The notes beneath the pieces were generated by a model. The model was not told where the DNA came from and ran no database searches. It was given only the letters and a program-made list of their open reading frames with translations. This document shows positions 1 to 7,728 of a DNA stretch of 64,000 nt, piece by piece. The position numbers and the translations under genes are program-made. Every line of letters begins with the position of its first letter. The stretch's first letter is position 1. Source of the DNA: Deltaproteobacteria bacterium (GTDB lineage Bacteria > Desulfobacterota > Desulfobulbia > Desulfobulbales > Desulfurivibrionaceae); NCBI GenBank assembly GCA_013349295.1, contig DUZW01000017.1, positions 1 through 64,000 on the forward strand. The letters are read 5' to 3'.

Positions 1-1
1 A

Positions 2-484
2 GGGCGGGCTGCGCAGACAGGGGCGCTTTACTGTGAGGTGGCCGATGGCTTCAAGGCATACAAGGTTGGCGAGCATCGTCACACCCCTGAGATCGAGCAG
101 GAGCTGGGCGGGTTGTGCGGGAAACCGGTGACCGTATCGTTCACCCCGCATCTGGTGCCCATGTCGCGAGGTATTCTCAGCACGATTTACGCACATGCAG
201 GAAAATCGTTTTCCGCTTTGACGGAACTTTATCAGGATTTTTATCGGGACGAGGAATTTGTCCGGGTTTGTCCAGCGGGTCAGTATCCGGCGACCCAATA
301 TCTCCGGGGCAGCAATTACTGCGATATCGGTGCTAAGTTCGATCCGCGCACCGGTCGGGTTATCATCCTGTCCGCCATAGACAATGTGGTCAAGGGCGCC
401 TCCGGGCAAGCCGTGCAGAACATGAATCTCATGTGCGGTTTTCCTGAGAATACCGGACTTAGAATCGTTCCTCTTTTTCCGTAG
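2..484 (+). CDS. argC: N-acetyl-gamma-glutamyl-phosphate reductase, C-terminal part (5' end outside window)
   Basis: The frame is open from the window edge, so the true start lies upstream; 160 residues are visible. ArgC reduces N-acetylglutamyl phosphate to the semialdehyde with NADPH in arginine synthesis, in the cytoplasm. The visible part starts just after where the SGAGR motif would be ([13 protein letters not shown]) and carries the family block [15 protein letters not shown] with its conserved His. It ends with the typical [14 protein letters not shown] segment near the C terminus. The GTG at 38 is internal and not a real start. The stop is followed after only 6 nt by truA, so the two are probably cotranscribed. 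The identification follows from family motifs. Confidence 0.95.
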   Translation, partial: GRAAQTGALYCEVADGFKAYKVGEHRHTPEIEQELGGLCGKPVTVSFTPHLVPMSRGILSTIYAHAGKSFSALTELYQDFYRDEEFVRVCPAGQYPATQYLRGSNYCDIGAKFDPRTGRVIILSAIDNVVKGASGQAVQNMNLMCGFPENTGLRIVPLFP

Positions 485-490
485 TGCGCT

Positions 491-1252
491 GTGCGAAACA
501 TCAAGCTTGTTCTGGCCTATGATGGGTCAGGTTATGCCGGTTGGCAAAGGCAGCTAGGCCAGCTCAGCATCCAACAGCTCTTGGAAGAGGCGATTGTCCG
601 GCTGACCCGGGCTCCGGTCACTCTTCACGGAGCTGGGCGAACCGATGCCGGGGTGCATGCCGAGGGGATGGTTGCCAATTTTCAGACAGAGTCTGCTATC
701 CCGCTTTCCGGATTGGTTAAGGGGCTGAACAGCATGCTGCCTGAGTCTATTCGGGTGCTTAGTGCTGAAAAGGTTGCCAACGATTTTCATGCGCGCTATA
801 ACGCCACGGGCAAGGTGTATGAGTATGCCTTTATCGCCACGGAGATCATGCCGCCATGCGCGAGGTTGTATGCCGCTCAGGTCCGGGCGCCTTTCGCCGG
901 AGCTGCCGTGCGTCTCTGTCTGCCGATACTGGTTGGAACCCATGATTTCAGCAGCTTCGAGGCAGTCGGCTCTCGCGATTTATCCATCACTGGAGGGAAG
1001 GGCGCCGTGCGGACCATTTTTTCCGCCAGCCTTGCCGAAGATGGTCACGTCGGGCAGGTATATCGGTTGACCATCTCCGGCGATGGTTTTCTCCGGCATA
1101 TGGTGCGCAATATTGTCGGCACTCTCTTTGCCGTGGGGCGCGGACGATTGACGCCCCATGATTTTCAGGATATTCTTGCTGCCCGGGATCGGAGTCGGGC
1201 CGGAGCAACCGCTCCGGCCAAGGGCTTGACCTTGAAGACTGTTTTGTACTAA
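491..1252 (+). CDS. truA: tRNA pseudouridine synthase A
   Basis: A 253-residue protein of normal TruA length. TruA converts uridines 38-40 of the anticodon stem to pseudouridine in many tRNAs. The family signature GAGRTDAGVHA is present, with the catalytic Asp at about residue 52. The N-terminal YDGSGYAGWQRQ and C-terminal GFLRHMVRNIVGTL blocks are also typical. The start is a GTG 6 nt after the argC stop; no ATG fits better, and translation is probably coupled to argC. Nothing in the sequence looks broken. Confidence 0.96.
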   Translation: MRNIKLVLAYDGSGYAGWQRQLGQLSIQQLLEEAIVRLTRAPVTLHGAGRTDAGVHAEGMVANFQTESAIPLSGLVKGLNSMLPESIRVLSAEKVANDFHARYNATGKVYEYAFIATEIMPPCARLYAAQVRAPFAGAAVRLCLPILVGTHDFSSFEAVGSRDLSITGGKGAVRTIFSASLAEDGHVGQVYRLTISGDGFLRHMVRNIVGTLFAVGRGRLTPHDFQDILAARDRSRAGATAPAKGLTLKTVLY

Positions 1253-1319
1253 ATGTTGGGTTGGCTTCGTGGCGGTGACTGCCGGAGCTTTTTTGCAAAC
1301 GCCATTACAAGGAAAGAAA

Positions 1320-2528
1320 ATGGAAGCGGAAATTATTACTCTTGCGGAACGAGTCAAGCAGATCAAGCCTTCCCCCACCCTTGCCGTAAACGCCAAGGCC
1401 AAGGCCCTGAAGGCGGCCGGTGCTGACATTCTTAATTTCAGCGTGGGTGAGCCGGATTTTGATACCCCGCCCCATGTGTGCGCGGCCGGGAAAAAAGCGA
1501 TAGACGAAGGGTTTACCCGCTATACTGCGGTGCCCGGTATTCCTGAGCTTCGGGAAGCCATAGCCGGTAGAATTTCCCAGGACAAGGGCTGGAGTTATGA
1601 ACCCGATCAGATTCAGGTATGCTGCGGCGGCAAGCATGGGCTTTACAACATGGCACAGGCCCTGTTCGGGCCGGGCGATGAGGTCTTGATCCCGACCCCG
1701 TACTGGGTCTCATACCCGCCCATCGTTCTGTTGGCAGGCGCCACTCCGGTGGAGGTGCCGCTCTCCGAGGCAAACGATTTTGACCTGAGTGAAGAGTTGC
1801 TCACCCGGTATGCCACGCCAAAAACCAAGGCCATTATCCTGAACAGCCCTTCCAATCCCACCGGCGCCGTGTTTTCCGCCAAGGCTCTTGAAGCGGTGGC
1901 CAAATTGGCCTTGGCTAACAAATGGTTGATTATTTCCGACGATATCTACGACACCATTGTTTATGGTGATGGCAAGCTGCCGCATATCTTGGATGTGGAC
2001 AAACGTCTTGCCGCCCAGACTCTGGTGCTTAACGGTGTCTCCAAGTCCTTTGCCATGACCGGCTGGCGCATCGGTTACACCGCAGGGCCAAAGCATATTA
2101 TCGCGGCAATGAACAAGATTCAGAGCCAGAGCACTTCCAACCCGACCTCCATTTCCCAGAAGGCGGCTCTGGCGGCAGTAAGCGGCCCACAGGATTTCCC
2201 AACCATGATGCGGGACGCTTTTGTGCCGCGTCTTGATTTCATCATGGCTGCTCTTGGTAATATCCCCGGAGTGACCTGCGTGCGGCCCAAGGGCGCTTTC
2301 TACGTGTTTCCCAATATGTCCGTCTACTTCGGCCGGAGCTTCAAGGGCAAGGTAATGGCGAACTCGGTTGATCTGGCGGATTATCTGCTTGATGAGGCTC
2401 TGCTGGCCACGGTGCCGGGTGCGGCTTTCGGGGCGGATGCTTTTGTCCGTTTCTCCTTTGCCACGGCAATGAGCACCATAGAAGAAGGAATGAAGCGGCT
2501 GGCCGAGGCCCTGGGGAAACTCTCGTAG
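1320..2528 (+). CDS. pyridoxal-phosphate-dependent class I aminotransferase (aspartate aminotransferase type)
   Basis: 402 residues from the ATG at 1320, which has an AAGGAAAG ribosome binding site just upstream; an in-frame GTG at 1269 would add an unlikely 17-residue leader. The fold-type I motifs are clear: NSPSNPTGAVF, the cofactor-contacting DDIYD, and SKSFAMTGWRIGY with the Schiff-base Lys at about residue 242. The sequence resembles the AspB/aspartate transaminase branch (1-gamma) that transfers the amino group between aspartate and 2-oxoglutarate. Exact substrate range cannot be read from sequence, so no symbol is given. It lies 67 nt downstream of truA on the same strand. Confidence 0.9.
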   Translation: MEAEIITLAERVKQIKPSPTLAVNAKAKALKAAGADILNFSVGEPDFDTPPHVCAAGKKAIDEGFTRYTAVPGIPELREAIAGRISQDKGWSYEPDQIQVCCGGKHGLYNMAQALFGPGDEVLIPTPYWVSYPPIVLLAGATPVEVPLSEANDFDLSEELLTRYATPKTKAIILNSPSNPTGAVFSAKALEAVAKLALANKWLIISDDIYDTIVYGDGKLPHILDVDKRLAAQTLVLNGVSKSFAMTGWRIGYTAGPKHIIAAMNKIQSQSTSNPTSISQKAALAAVSGPQDFPTMMRDAFVPRLDFIMAALGNIPGVTCVRPKGAFYVFPNMSVYFGRSFKGKVMANSVDLADYLLDEALLATVPGAAFGADAFVRFSFATAMSTIEEGMKRLAEALGKLS

Positions 2529-2566
2529 GGATTCGGTTTTCAGTCTGCTCAGTGATCAGACATGAA

Positions 2567-2636
2567 TTTCAGGCGCAACACTTTGCCTGAAAACTGCAAG
2601 CGATTGCAGGGAGGGCGCAGATGCCGTCCCTCCCTG
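2567..2636 (+). terminator. two hairpins downstream of the aminotransferase
   Basis: Two inverted repeats follow the aminotransferase stop. The first pairs TTTCAGGC (2567-2574) with GCCTGAAA (2585-2592). The second pairs CAGGGAGGG (2607-2615) with CCCTCCCTG (2628-2636). Neither is followed by a good T run on the plus strand, so intrinsic termination is only a guess. They lie between convergent genes. Confidence 0.4.
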
Positions 2637-2651
2637 TTATCGATCGCTTAC

Positions 2652-2846
2652 TCATTCTTGGTCAAAATCTTTGGGTGCGGACTCGCTCAAGGCCCATGTC
2701 CAGCTATCCAGTGGGCGCTCTTTTGAGAGCGCCTTCTGGCCGTTTCGGGAGTAACACTGGTAGACCCACTCTCCTCCCTTGTTGAAAATCCTGATAAGTC
2801 CATGATTGGTGTGCGTAAACCAGCCTTCAGTATATGTGCCGTCCAT
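2652..2846 (-). CDS. small protein of unknown function (64 aa)
   Basis: The likely start is the ATG at 2846, preceded on the minus strand by AGGAG about 12 nt upstream; the frame is also open to an ATG at 2984, but that extension is low-complexity and less convincing. The 64-residue product is rich in aromatic residues (GWFTHTNHGLIRIF, WVYQCYSRNG, LDSWTWAL), has no signal peptide or membrane segment, and ends with an acidic tail. I do not recognise the family. The frame lies 22-160 nt downstream of the metal-dependent regulator on the same strand and may be cotranscribed with it. Confidence 0.5.
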   Translation of the reverse strand: MDGTYTEGWFTHTNHGLIRIFNKGGEWVYQCYSRNGQKALSKERPLDSWTWALSESAPKDFDQE

Positions 2847-3005
2847 GTGCCTGTATCTCTCCTGATGTTTGCGTCCTTGTAATCCGGCCTGCCATAGTAT
2901 TTTATTGTAATTGCAAAAGAAAGCCGCGATTATAACGCTTATTGCGCTGTAATTCTCCGATGCTGTGGTACGGATATGCGGCATTTTTCAATTTTTGTGA
3001 GCCCA

Positions 3006-3497
3006 TCATTTTTCCAGGCAGTGGGCGATACATTCCTTGCATTTCTGATCGGTTTTTTCGCTCTGGCAGTATTTGCTGAATCCTGAGATCAGATCGCTGC
3101 CCCCCCGTGGGCATTGTTCAATAAAGGTGACAAACTGGGTCAACCGTTCAATGATCTCCTTGGGGGCGGCATGTTCAATCTTGCAGGCCCCTTCTTCCGC
3201 GACTTTTTCCCCTACAGCCAGAACCTTGATAAAAAAATCCTTGAGCGCTCGATGGCGGAGGATGACATCCTTGGCCATTTCCTGGCCGGCAGGAGTTAGG
3301 GTAATGACTTCATAGGGTGCATAATTAATCAATCCCTTCTGGGCCAGAGAGCGAAAGGCTTCGGTAACGGAGGAGCGGCTGACCTTGAGGATGCTGGCGA
3401 TCTCCTTGGCTCGGGCCACCTGTTTTTCGGCAATGATGTGGAAGATGGTTTCCAGATAGTCTTCCAGGCTGGCGCTGAGTCGTTTCGGAGCTGTCAT
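3006..3497 (-). CDS. DtxR/MntR-family metal-dependent transcriptional regulator
   Basis: 163 residues from the ATG at 3497; a TTG at 3533 would add 12 residues and neither start has a strong ribosome binding site. The N-terminal winged helix (SLEDYLETIFHIIAEKQVARAKEIASILKVSRSSVTEAFRSL, cut here into its recognisable parts) matches the DtxR/MntR DNA-binding domain, followed by a dimerisation/metal-binding region with the typical RHRALKDFF and EEGACKIEHAAP blocks. Regulators of this family repress iron or manganese uptake genes when metal is bound. The C terminus carries four cysteines (CQSEKTDQKCKECIAHC), unusual compared with classical MntR. A strong promoter and an operator-like repeat lie upstream, suggesting autoregulation. 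Confidence 0.88.
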   Translation of the reverse strand: MTAPKRLSASLEDYLETIFHIIAEKQVARAKEIASILKVSRSSVTEAFRSLAQKGLINYAPYEVITLTPAGQEMAKDVILRHRALKDFFIKVLAVGEKVAEEGACKIEHAAPKEIIERLTQFVTFIEQCPRGGSDLISGFSKYCQSEKTDQKCKECIAHCLEK

Positions 3498-3595
3498 GGG
3501 CTTGGGCGAGGTATCCTCTGGGTGCAGGATCAAGAAAAACGGGGCAGCGTGTCAGGCAACAGGGATGCGCCTCTTTTCGTTATTGTGGAATATTC

Positions 3596-3610
3596 TTAGG
3601 TCTGACTAAC
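3596..3610 (-). promoter_or_regulatory. candidate metal-regulator operator
   Basis: TTAGGTCTGACTAAC on the plus strand is an imperfect palindrome with TTAGG/CTAA ends like DtxR-type iron boxes. It overlaps the -10 element of the regulator promoter, where bound repressor would block RNA polymerase. The assignment rests on position and partial match only. Confidence 0.4.
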
Positions 3611-3637
3611 AGTATTAAGGACTGAGCTGCTTGTCAA
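3609..3637 (-). promoter_or_regulatory. sigma-70 promoter of the DtxR-type regulator
   Basis: On the minus strand TTGACA (3637-3632) and TACTGT (3614-3609) are separated by exactly 17 nt. This is near consensus. The start point would fall at about 3602, roughly 105 nt before the ATG at 3497. Confidence 0.7.
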
Positions 3638-3790
3638 GTTTTATTGGCTGGAGCCGGGTGAGCTTGGGATAGATCCTGAAATAGTCTGGCGTAACAGCCG
3701 GCAGGTGTTTGGTAGGGCTTGAGCCATAGGACGGAATCTGACAAGTTCCTCTTATGGGGAAAAGGCTAAAAAAGGCAGGAAAACATAGTG

Positions 3791-4732
3791 TCAAAGAAGC
3801 CCGCGGGAGAAAGAGGAAATGATTTCCACCAGGTCGGCATAGGATGTCTGGTTGAAGATCTGTCGTCTGATTTCCGCTCCGCCAACCACCCCTTTGAAAT
3901 ACCGGCCCGCATGGTTTTTGATCTGGGATGGCGGGGTGTCGGGCTGGTGTTTTGCGATGAGGGCAAGATGGCGGTTGAGGGCCGCGATTCTGAAGGCAAG
4001 GGATGGGTTTTCCGGCGCATCGGCGGAGAAAATCCATGGAGCCCCCAGGGCAGCCCGACCGATCATTACCCCGTCGCAGCCGGTTTCTTCCATCATCCGT
4101 ACCCCATCGGCATGGGAGGTGATGTCGCCGTTGCCGATAACCGGGATGGAAACAGCCTGTTTGACCTGGCGGATGATCCCCCAATCCGCTGTGCCGCTGA
4201 AGCCGTCGCTCCAAGTCCGGGCGTGAATAGTGATTGCAGCGGCTCCGTTATCCTCGGCCATTTTGGCAAAGTCGCAGGCGGTGATGGCCTGGTGGTTCCA
4301 GCCGGAGCGGAATTTGACCGTCACCGGCACCGAAGCTCCTTTTACCACACTCCGAATGATCTTTGCTGCCAGAACGGGTTCTTTCATCAGGGCGCAGCCA
4401 GCCCCTTTTTTGATGACCTTTCTCGCCGGACAGCCCATATTGATGTCGATGAGATCAATTGGGTATTCCGAAATAATCTCCGCCGCCTCACCCATGATAT
4501 CCGGCTCACTGCCAAAGAGCTGCATGGCCACGGGGCGCTCAGCCGGGACGGTTCTGAGCAAATCAAGGGTGTTTTTTTGGCGAAAATGGAGGCCATGACA
4601 GCTGATCATTTCCGAAAAGCAGAGAGCGGCGCCGTACTCCCGGCACTGGAGACGGAAGGCGAGATCGCTGTAACCGGCCAGAGGGGCGAGGATAAAGGGG
4701 TTGTCGAAGCCAAGAGTGGTGATGGAAAACAT
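3791..4732 (-). CDS. dusB: tRNA-dihydrouridine synthase (DusB-like)
   Basis: A 313-residue FMN-dependent enzyme that reduces specific uridines in the tRNA D-loop to dihydrouridine using NADPH. Visible motifs are the N-terminal LAPLAGYSDLAFR, NMGCPARKV with the catalytic Cys, KKGAGCALMKEP, VKFRSGW, the HARTWSDGFSG block with the FMN-facing His, and GNGDI plus IGRAALGAPWIF at the end of the barrel. Length and motif order are normal for DusB/Dus bacterial families; the exact subfamily is less certain. It is on the same strand as, and downstream of, transketolase, separated from it by an inverted repeat. Confidence 0.9.
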   Translation of the reverse strand: MFSITTLGFDNPFILAPLAGYSDLAFRLQCREYGAALCFSEMISCHGLHFRQKNTLDLLRTVPAERPVAMQLFGSEPDIMGEAAEIISEYPIDLIDINMGCPARKVIKKGAGCALMKEPVLAAKIIRSVVKGASVPVTVKFRSGWNHQAITACDFAKMAEDNGAAAITIHARTWSDGFSGTADWGIIRQVKQAVSIPVIGNGDITSHADGVRMMEETGCDGVMIGRAALGAPWIFSADAPENPSLAFRIAALNRHLALIAKHQPDTPPSQIKNHAGRYFKGVVGGAEIRRQIFNQTSYADLVEIISSFSRGLL

Positions 4733-4782
4733 GGAAATGGAAGGCTCAAGGTAAAAAAAGAAAGGAAAAAGGCGTGAGGTGA

Positions 4783-4839
4783 AAGGAACCAGGTGAAGTG
4801 AGTAGGAAGTCTTGTCGTTATCCTTTCACCTGGTTCTTT
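4783..4839 (-). terminator. inverted repeat between transketolase and dusB
   Basis: AAGGAACCAGGTGAA (4783-4797) pairs with TTCACCTGGTTCTTT (4825-4839), a 15-bp stem with one G-U pair and a 27-nt loop. On the minus strand it lies directly after the transketolase stop, and a T-rich stretch follows further on. It could terminate or attenuate transcription before dusB; the long loop makes this uncertain. Confidence 0.45.
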
Positions 4840-4851
4840 TCCCGTAACAGG

Positions 4852-6846
4852 CTATAAAACTTCTTTGACCGCCTTTACTACATTTTCGGTGGTAAAGCCG
4901 AAGTAGGGGAACAGCTGCTCCGCCGGGGCGGATTCGCCGAAGCGGTCTATGCCGATGACCTTGCCCTTGGTGCCGACATAGCGATACCAACCGTCGGTGA
5001 CTCCGGCCTCAATGGCGACCCTGGCCTCGATCGTATCCGGCAGCACGGATTGCCGGTATTCCTTGCTCTGGCTCTCAAAGCAATCGGTGCTGGGCATGGA
5101 AACCACCCGGATTTTCTTACCTTGGGCGGTCAGTTCCTTGGCTGCCGCCACCGCAAGTTCGACTTCGGAGCCGGTGGCAATGAGGATGGCATCCGGGGTA
5201 GAGCAGCCGCAATCAAGCAGGATGTAGCCACCCTTGGCGATGTTGGTCAGCTGCTCGGCGGTACGGGGCTGGTGGGGCAGATTCTGCCGCGAGAGCAGCA
5301 GGCAGGTGGGGCCGGAGCTGCGCTCGATCGCAATCTTCCAGGCTATCGCCGTTTCTACGCCGTCGCAGGGGCGCCAAACACCCATGTTCGGGATCATGCG
5401 CAAGGTAGCGGCTTGCTCCACCGGCTGGTGGGTGGGGCCGTCCTCGCCCAGACCGATGGAGTCGTGGGTGAAGACATAGATAGAGCGCTGTTTCATCAAA
5501 GCCGCCATGCGCAGGGCGTTGCGGGCGTATTCGGAGAAGATCAAAAAAGTTGCAGTGTAGGGGATAAAGCCACCATGCAGGGCGATGCCGTTGGCAATCG
5601 CGCACATGCCGAACTCTCGGACCCCGTAATAGATATAGTTGCCGCCCGCATCCGTGTTGATCCCTTTGCTGCCGGCCCAGATAGTAAGGTTGCTGCCGGC
5701 CAGATCCGCCGAGCCGCCGAGGAACTCAGGCAGCAGCGGGCCATAGCCGTTAAGGCAGTTTTGCGAGGCTTTGCGGGTGGCGACTTTCTCCGCCTTGGCG
5801 TTGACAGCATCGACATAGGCCCCGGCCTTTGCCTGCCAATCTGCAGGGAGTTTGCCGGAAAACCGGCGTTCGAGTTCAGCGGCGAGTTCAGGATGCGCGG
5901 CTTTATAGGCGGCAAAACGGGTGTTCCATTCGCTTTCCTTGGCGGCACCCTTGTCTTTGGCGTTCCATCCGGCATAAATCTCCGCCGGGATTTCAAAGGC
6001 GGGGTGGGGCCAGCCGATGGTTTCGCGAACCAAAGCAATCTCGGCCTCACCCAAGGGTGCGCCATGACAGTCTTCCTTGCCCTGCTTGTTGGGGGAGCCC
6101 CAGCCGATCACGGTTTTGCAGCAGATGAGCGTAGGCTTATCCGTAACCCCTTTTGCTTCGGCAATGGCTTGCTTTACCGCTTCGCCATCATGGCCATTCA
6201 CGTCTTCAATGACATGCCAGCCATAGGAGCGAAAGCGCATGGGGGTGTTGTCGGTGAACCATCCCTCCACCTCGCCGTCGATGGAAATGCCGTTGTCATC
6301 ATACAGGGCGATGAGCTTGCCAAGACCCAAAGTGCCGGCCAGAGAGCAGGCTTCGTGGGAAATACCTTCCATCATGCAACCGTCACCCAGAAAAACGTAG
6401 GTGTGATGGTCAACAATCGCATGGTCCGGACGGTTGAACTGACCGGCCAAAGTTCTTTCGGCAATGGCCATGCCCACCGCGTTGGCAATGCCCTGGCCCA
6501 GGGGACCGGTGGTGGTTTCGATACCGGGGGCGTAGCCGTATTCCGGGTGGCCCGGGGTTTTGGCGTGGAGTTGGCGGAAATTTTTGATCTCCTCAACGGG
6601 CAGGTCGTAGCCGGTGAGGTGGAGCAGGGAATAGAGCAGCATGGAGCCGTGGCCGTTTGAAAGGACAAAACGGTCGCGGTTGGCCCAGTTAGGGTTGGCG
6701 GGATTATGGTTAAGAAAGTCATTCCACAATACTTCGGCAATGTCGGCCATGCCCATGGGGGCGCCGGGATGGCCTGATTTTGCTTTCTGGATGGCATCCA
6801 TGCTCAGGGCGCGGATGGCATTGGCAAGTTCTCTGCGAGATGGCAT
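4852..6846 (-). CDS. tkt: transketolase
   Basis: 664 residues, the normal length. Transketolase moves two-carbon units between sugar phosphates in the pentose phosphate pathway, using thiamine diphosphate and a divalent metal. Seen in order: the N-terminal [26 protein letters not shown], the cofactor-binding [12 protein letters not shown], the middle-domain [17 protein letters not shown], and the [17 protein letters not shown] block. The ATG at 6846 has GGAGG 6 nt upstream. The roughly 230 nt upstream of it contain no gene and probably its promoter. Confidence 0.97.
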   Translation of the reverse strand: MPSRRELANAIRALSMDAIQKAKSGHPGAPMGMADIAEVLWNDFLNHNPANPNWANRDRFVLSNGHGSMLLYSLLHLTGYDLPVEEIKNFRQLHAKTPGHPEYGYAPGIETTTGPLGQGIANAVGMAIAERTLAGQFNRPDHAIVDHHTYVFLGDGCMMEGISHEACSLAGTLGLGKLIALYDDNGISIDGEVEGWFTDNTPMRFRSYGWHVIEDVNGHDGEAVKQAIAEAKGVTDKPTLICCKTVIGWGSPNKQGKEDCHGAPLGEAEIALVRETIGWPHPAFEIPAEIYAGWNAKDKGAAKESEWNTRFAAYKAAHPELAAELERRFSGKLPADWQAKAGAYVDAVNAKAEKVATRKASQNCLNGYGPLLPEFLGGSADLAGSNLTIWAGSKGINTDAGGNYIYYGVREFGMCAIANGIALHGGFIPYTATFLIFSEYARNALRMAALMKQRSIYVFTHDSIGLGEDGPTHQPVEQAATLRMIPNMGVWRPCDGVETAIAWKIAIERSSGPTCLLLSRQNLPHQPRTAEQLTNIAKGGYILLDCGCSTPDAILIATGSEVELAVAAAKELTAQGKKIRVVSMPSTDCFESQSKEYRQSVLPDTIEARVAIEAGVTDGWYRYVGTKGKVIGIDRFGESAPAEQLFPYFGFTTENVVKAVKEVL

Positions 6847-7075
6847 GGGGACCTCCAGTTTCTGGTTCTGTCGTGATGTGATTATTGCGTAAATATTATT
6901 ACAAAATTTTCAAGAACTGTTACGGAATAAGCATGATTTTCTTGAGCATGGTCGTTGTCGCTGAGACTGTTGCCGCTCACTCAAGTTTACAGGGCATGAT
7001 TATTTTCTTACAGCGGCTTATATACCTTTCCTGGCGGGATAATGCTAATCATAAATTGCTGATGGCCGGCTGCGC

Positions 7076-7618
7076 TCAATTCCCTTGGGGGTTGTTTTTT
7101 TCATAGCGGGAGACAGCACTGTAGAGGCGGATGTATATCTTCTCGGCCAGATTGTTCACCAGAGTTTCCAGGGCCTGTTTTTTGTGGGCATCGGTCTGGA
7201 GAGAATAGGTTTCCGCGAGGGCGAAATTATCCTGCCATGCAGTTTTGCCGGTGCTGGTTTCTGTGACGGTGTAACCAACGTTCAGGGTGGCATTGAGCGC
7301 CAAGGCTCGGTCTTTGGCGTCATAGGATCGACCGGTATAACTCACCGAGTTAATCTTGCCGTTTAAAACGTAATCCGCTTCCCCTGCGTTGTTCACCAGA
7401 GTGAATTGTTTGCTCTGGCCGAGCCAGTCCTGCAGGGCATTGTGGATGTCTGAGGCGAGCCTGATTTCATTGGTCGGGTTCGGCCAGAGAGGGATATGCA
7501 GCTTGAAAATTCTGCCTTGTTTCTCCGGCGGCAGCATATTTGGATTGTGGTAACCGCACCCGGATACAATCATCAGGAGAAGGAGCAGGCTCAAGTTTTT
7601 CAGGGTAAAGATCTTCAT
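7076..7618 (-). CDS. lptE: LPS-assembly lipoprotein LptE
   Basis: 180 residues with a signal peptide (MKIFTLKNLSLLLLLMIV) ending in a lipobox SGC, so it is lipidated after cleavage. GYHNPNMLPP and the long beta-rich body match LptE, the plug lipoprotein that with LptD inserts lipopolysaccharide into the outer membrane. The position directly after leuS on the same strand (110 nt) is the usual arrangement in deltaproteobacteria. LptE sequences are weakly conserved, so the call rests on lipobox, length and context together. Confidence 0.82.
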   Translation of the reverse strand: MKIFTLKNLSLLLLLMIVSGCGYHNPNMLPPEKQGRIFKLHIPLWPNPTNEIRLASDIHNALQDWLGQSKQFTLVNNAGEADYVLNGKINSVSYTGRSYDAKDRALALNATLNVGYTVTETSTGKTAWQDNFALAETYSLQTDAHKKQALETLVNNLAEKIYIRLYSAVSRYEKNNPQGN

Positions 7619-7728
7619 GGTCTGATTCCGTGGGTGTCTGGCGTCAGGCTAAAATGGGCATGTATTTAGGCTGAAAGCTAGATACTGAAATAACCTTCAA
7701 CTTCGGTCCATCCACCTGACTTGTTACC

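Noticed and set aside
3788-4777. 329-codon plus-strand frame opposite dusB
   Set aside because: Antisense of a complete tRNA-dihydrouridine synthase gene.
5050-6660. 536-codon plus-strand frame opposite transketolase
   Set aside because: Shadow of a strongly conserved minus-strand gene; the product shows no family motif and is Gly/Ala/Val-rich as expected from antisense of GC-rich codons.
6885-7106. 73-codon plus-strand frame between transketolase and lptE
   Set aside because: No ribosome binding site or family, and it overlaps the end of lptE on the other strand.
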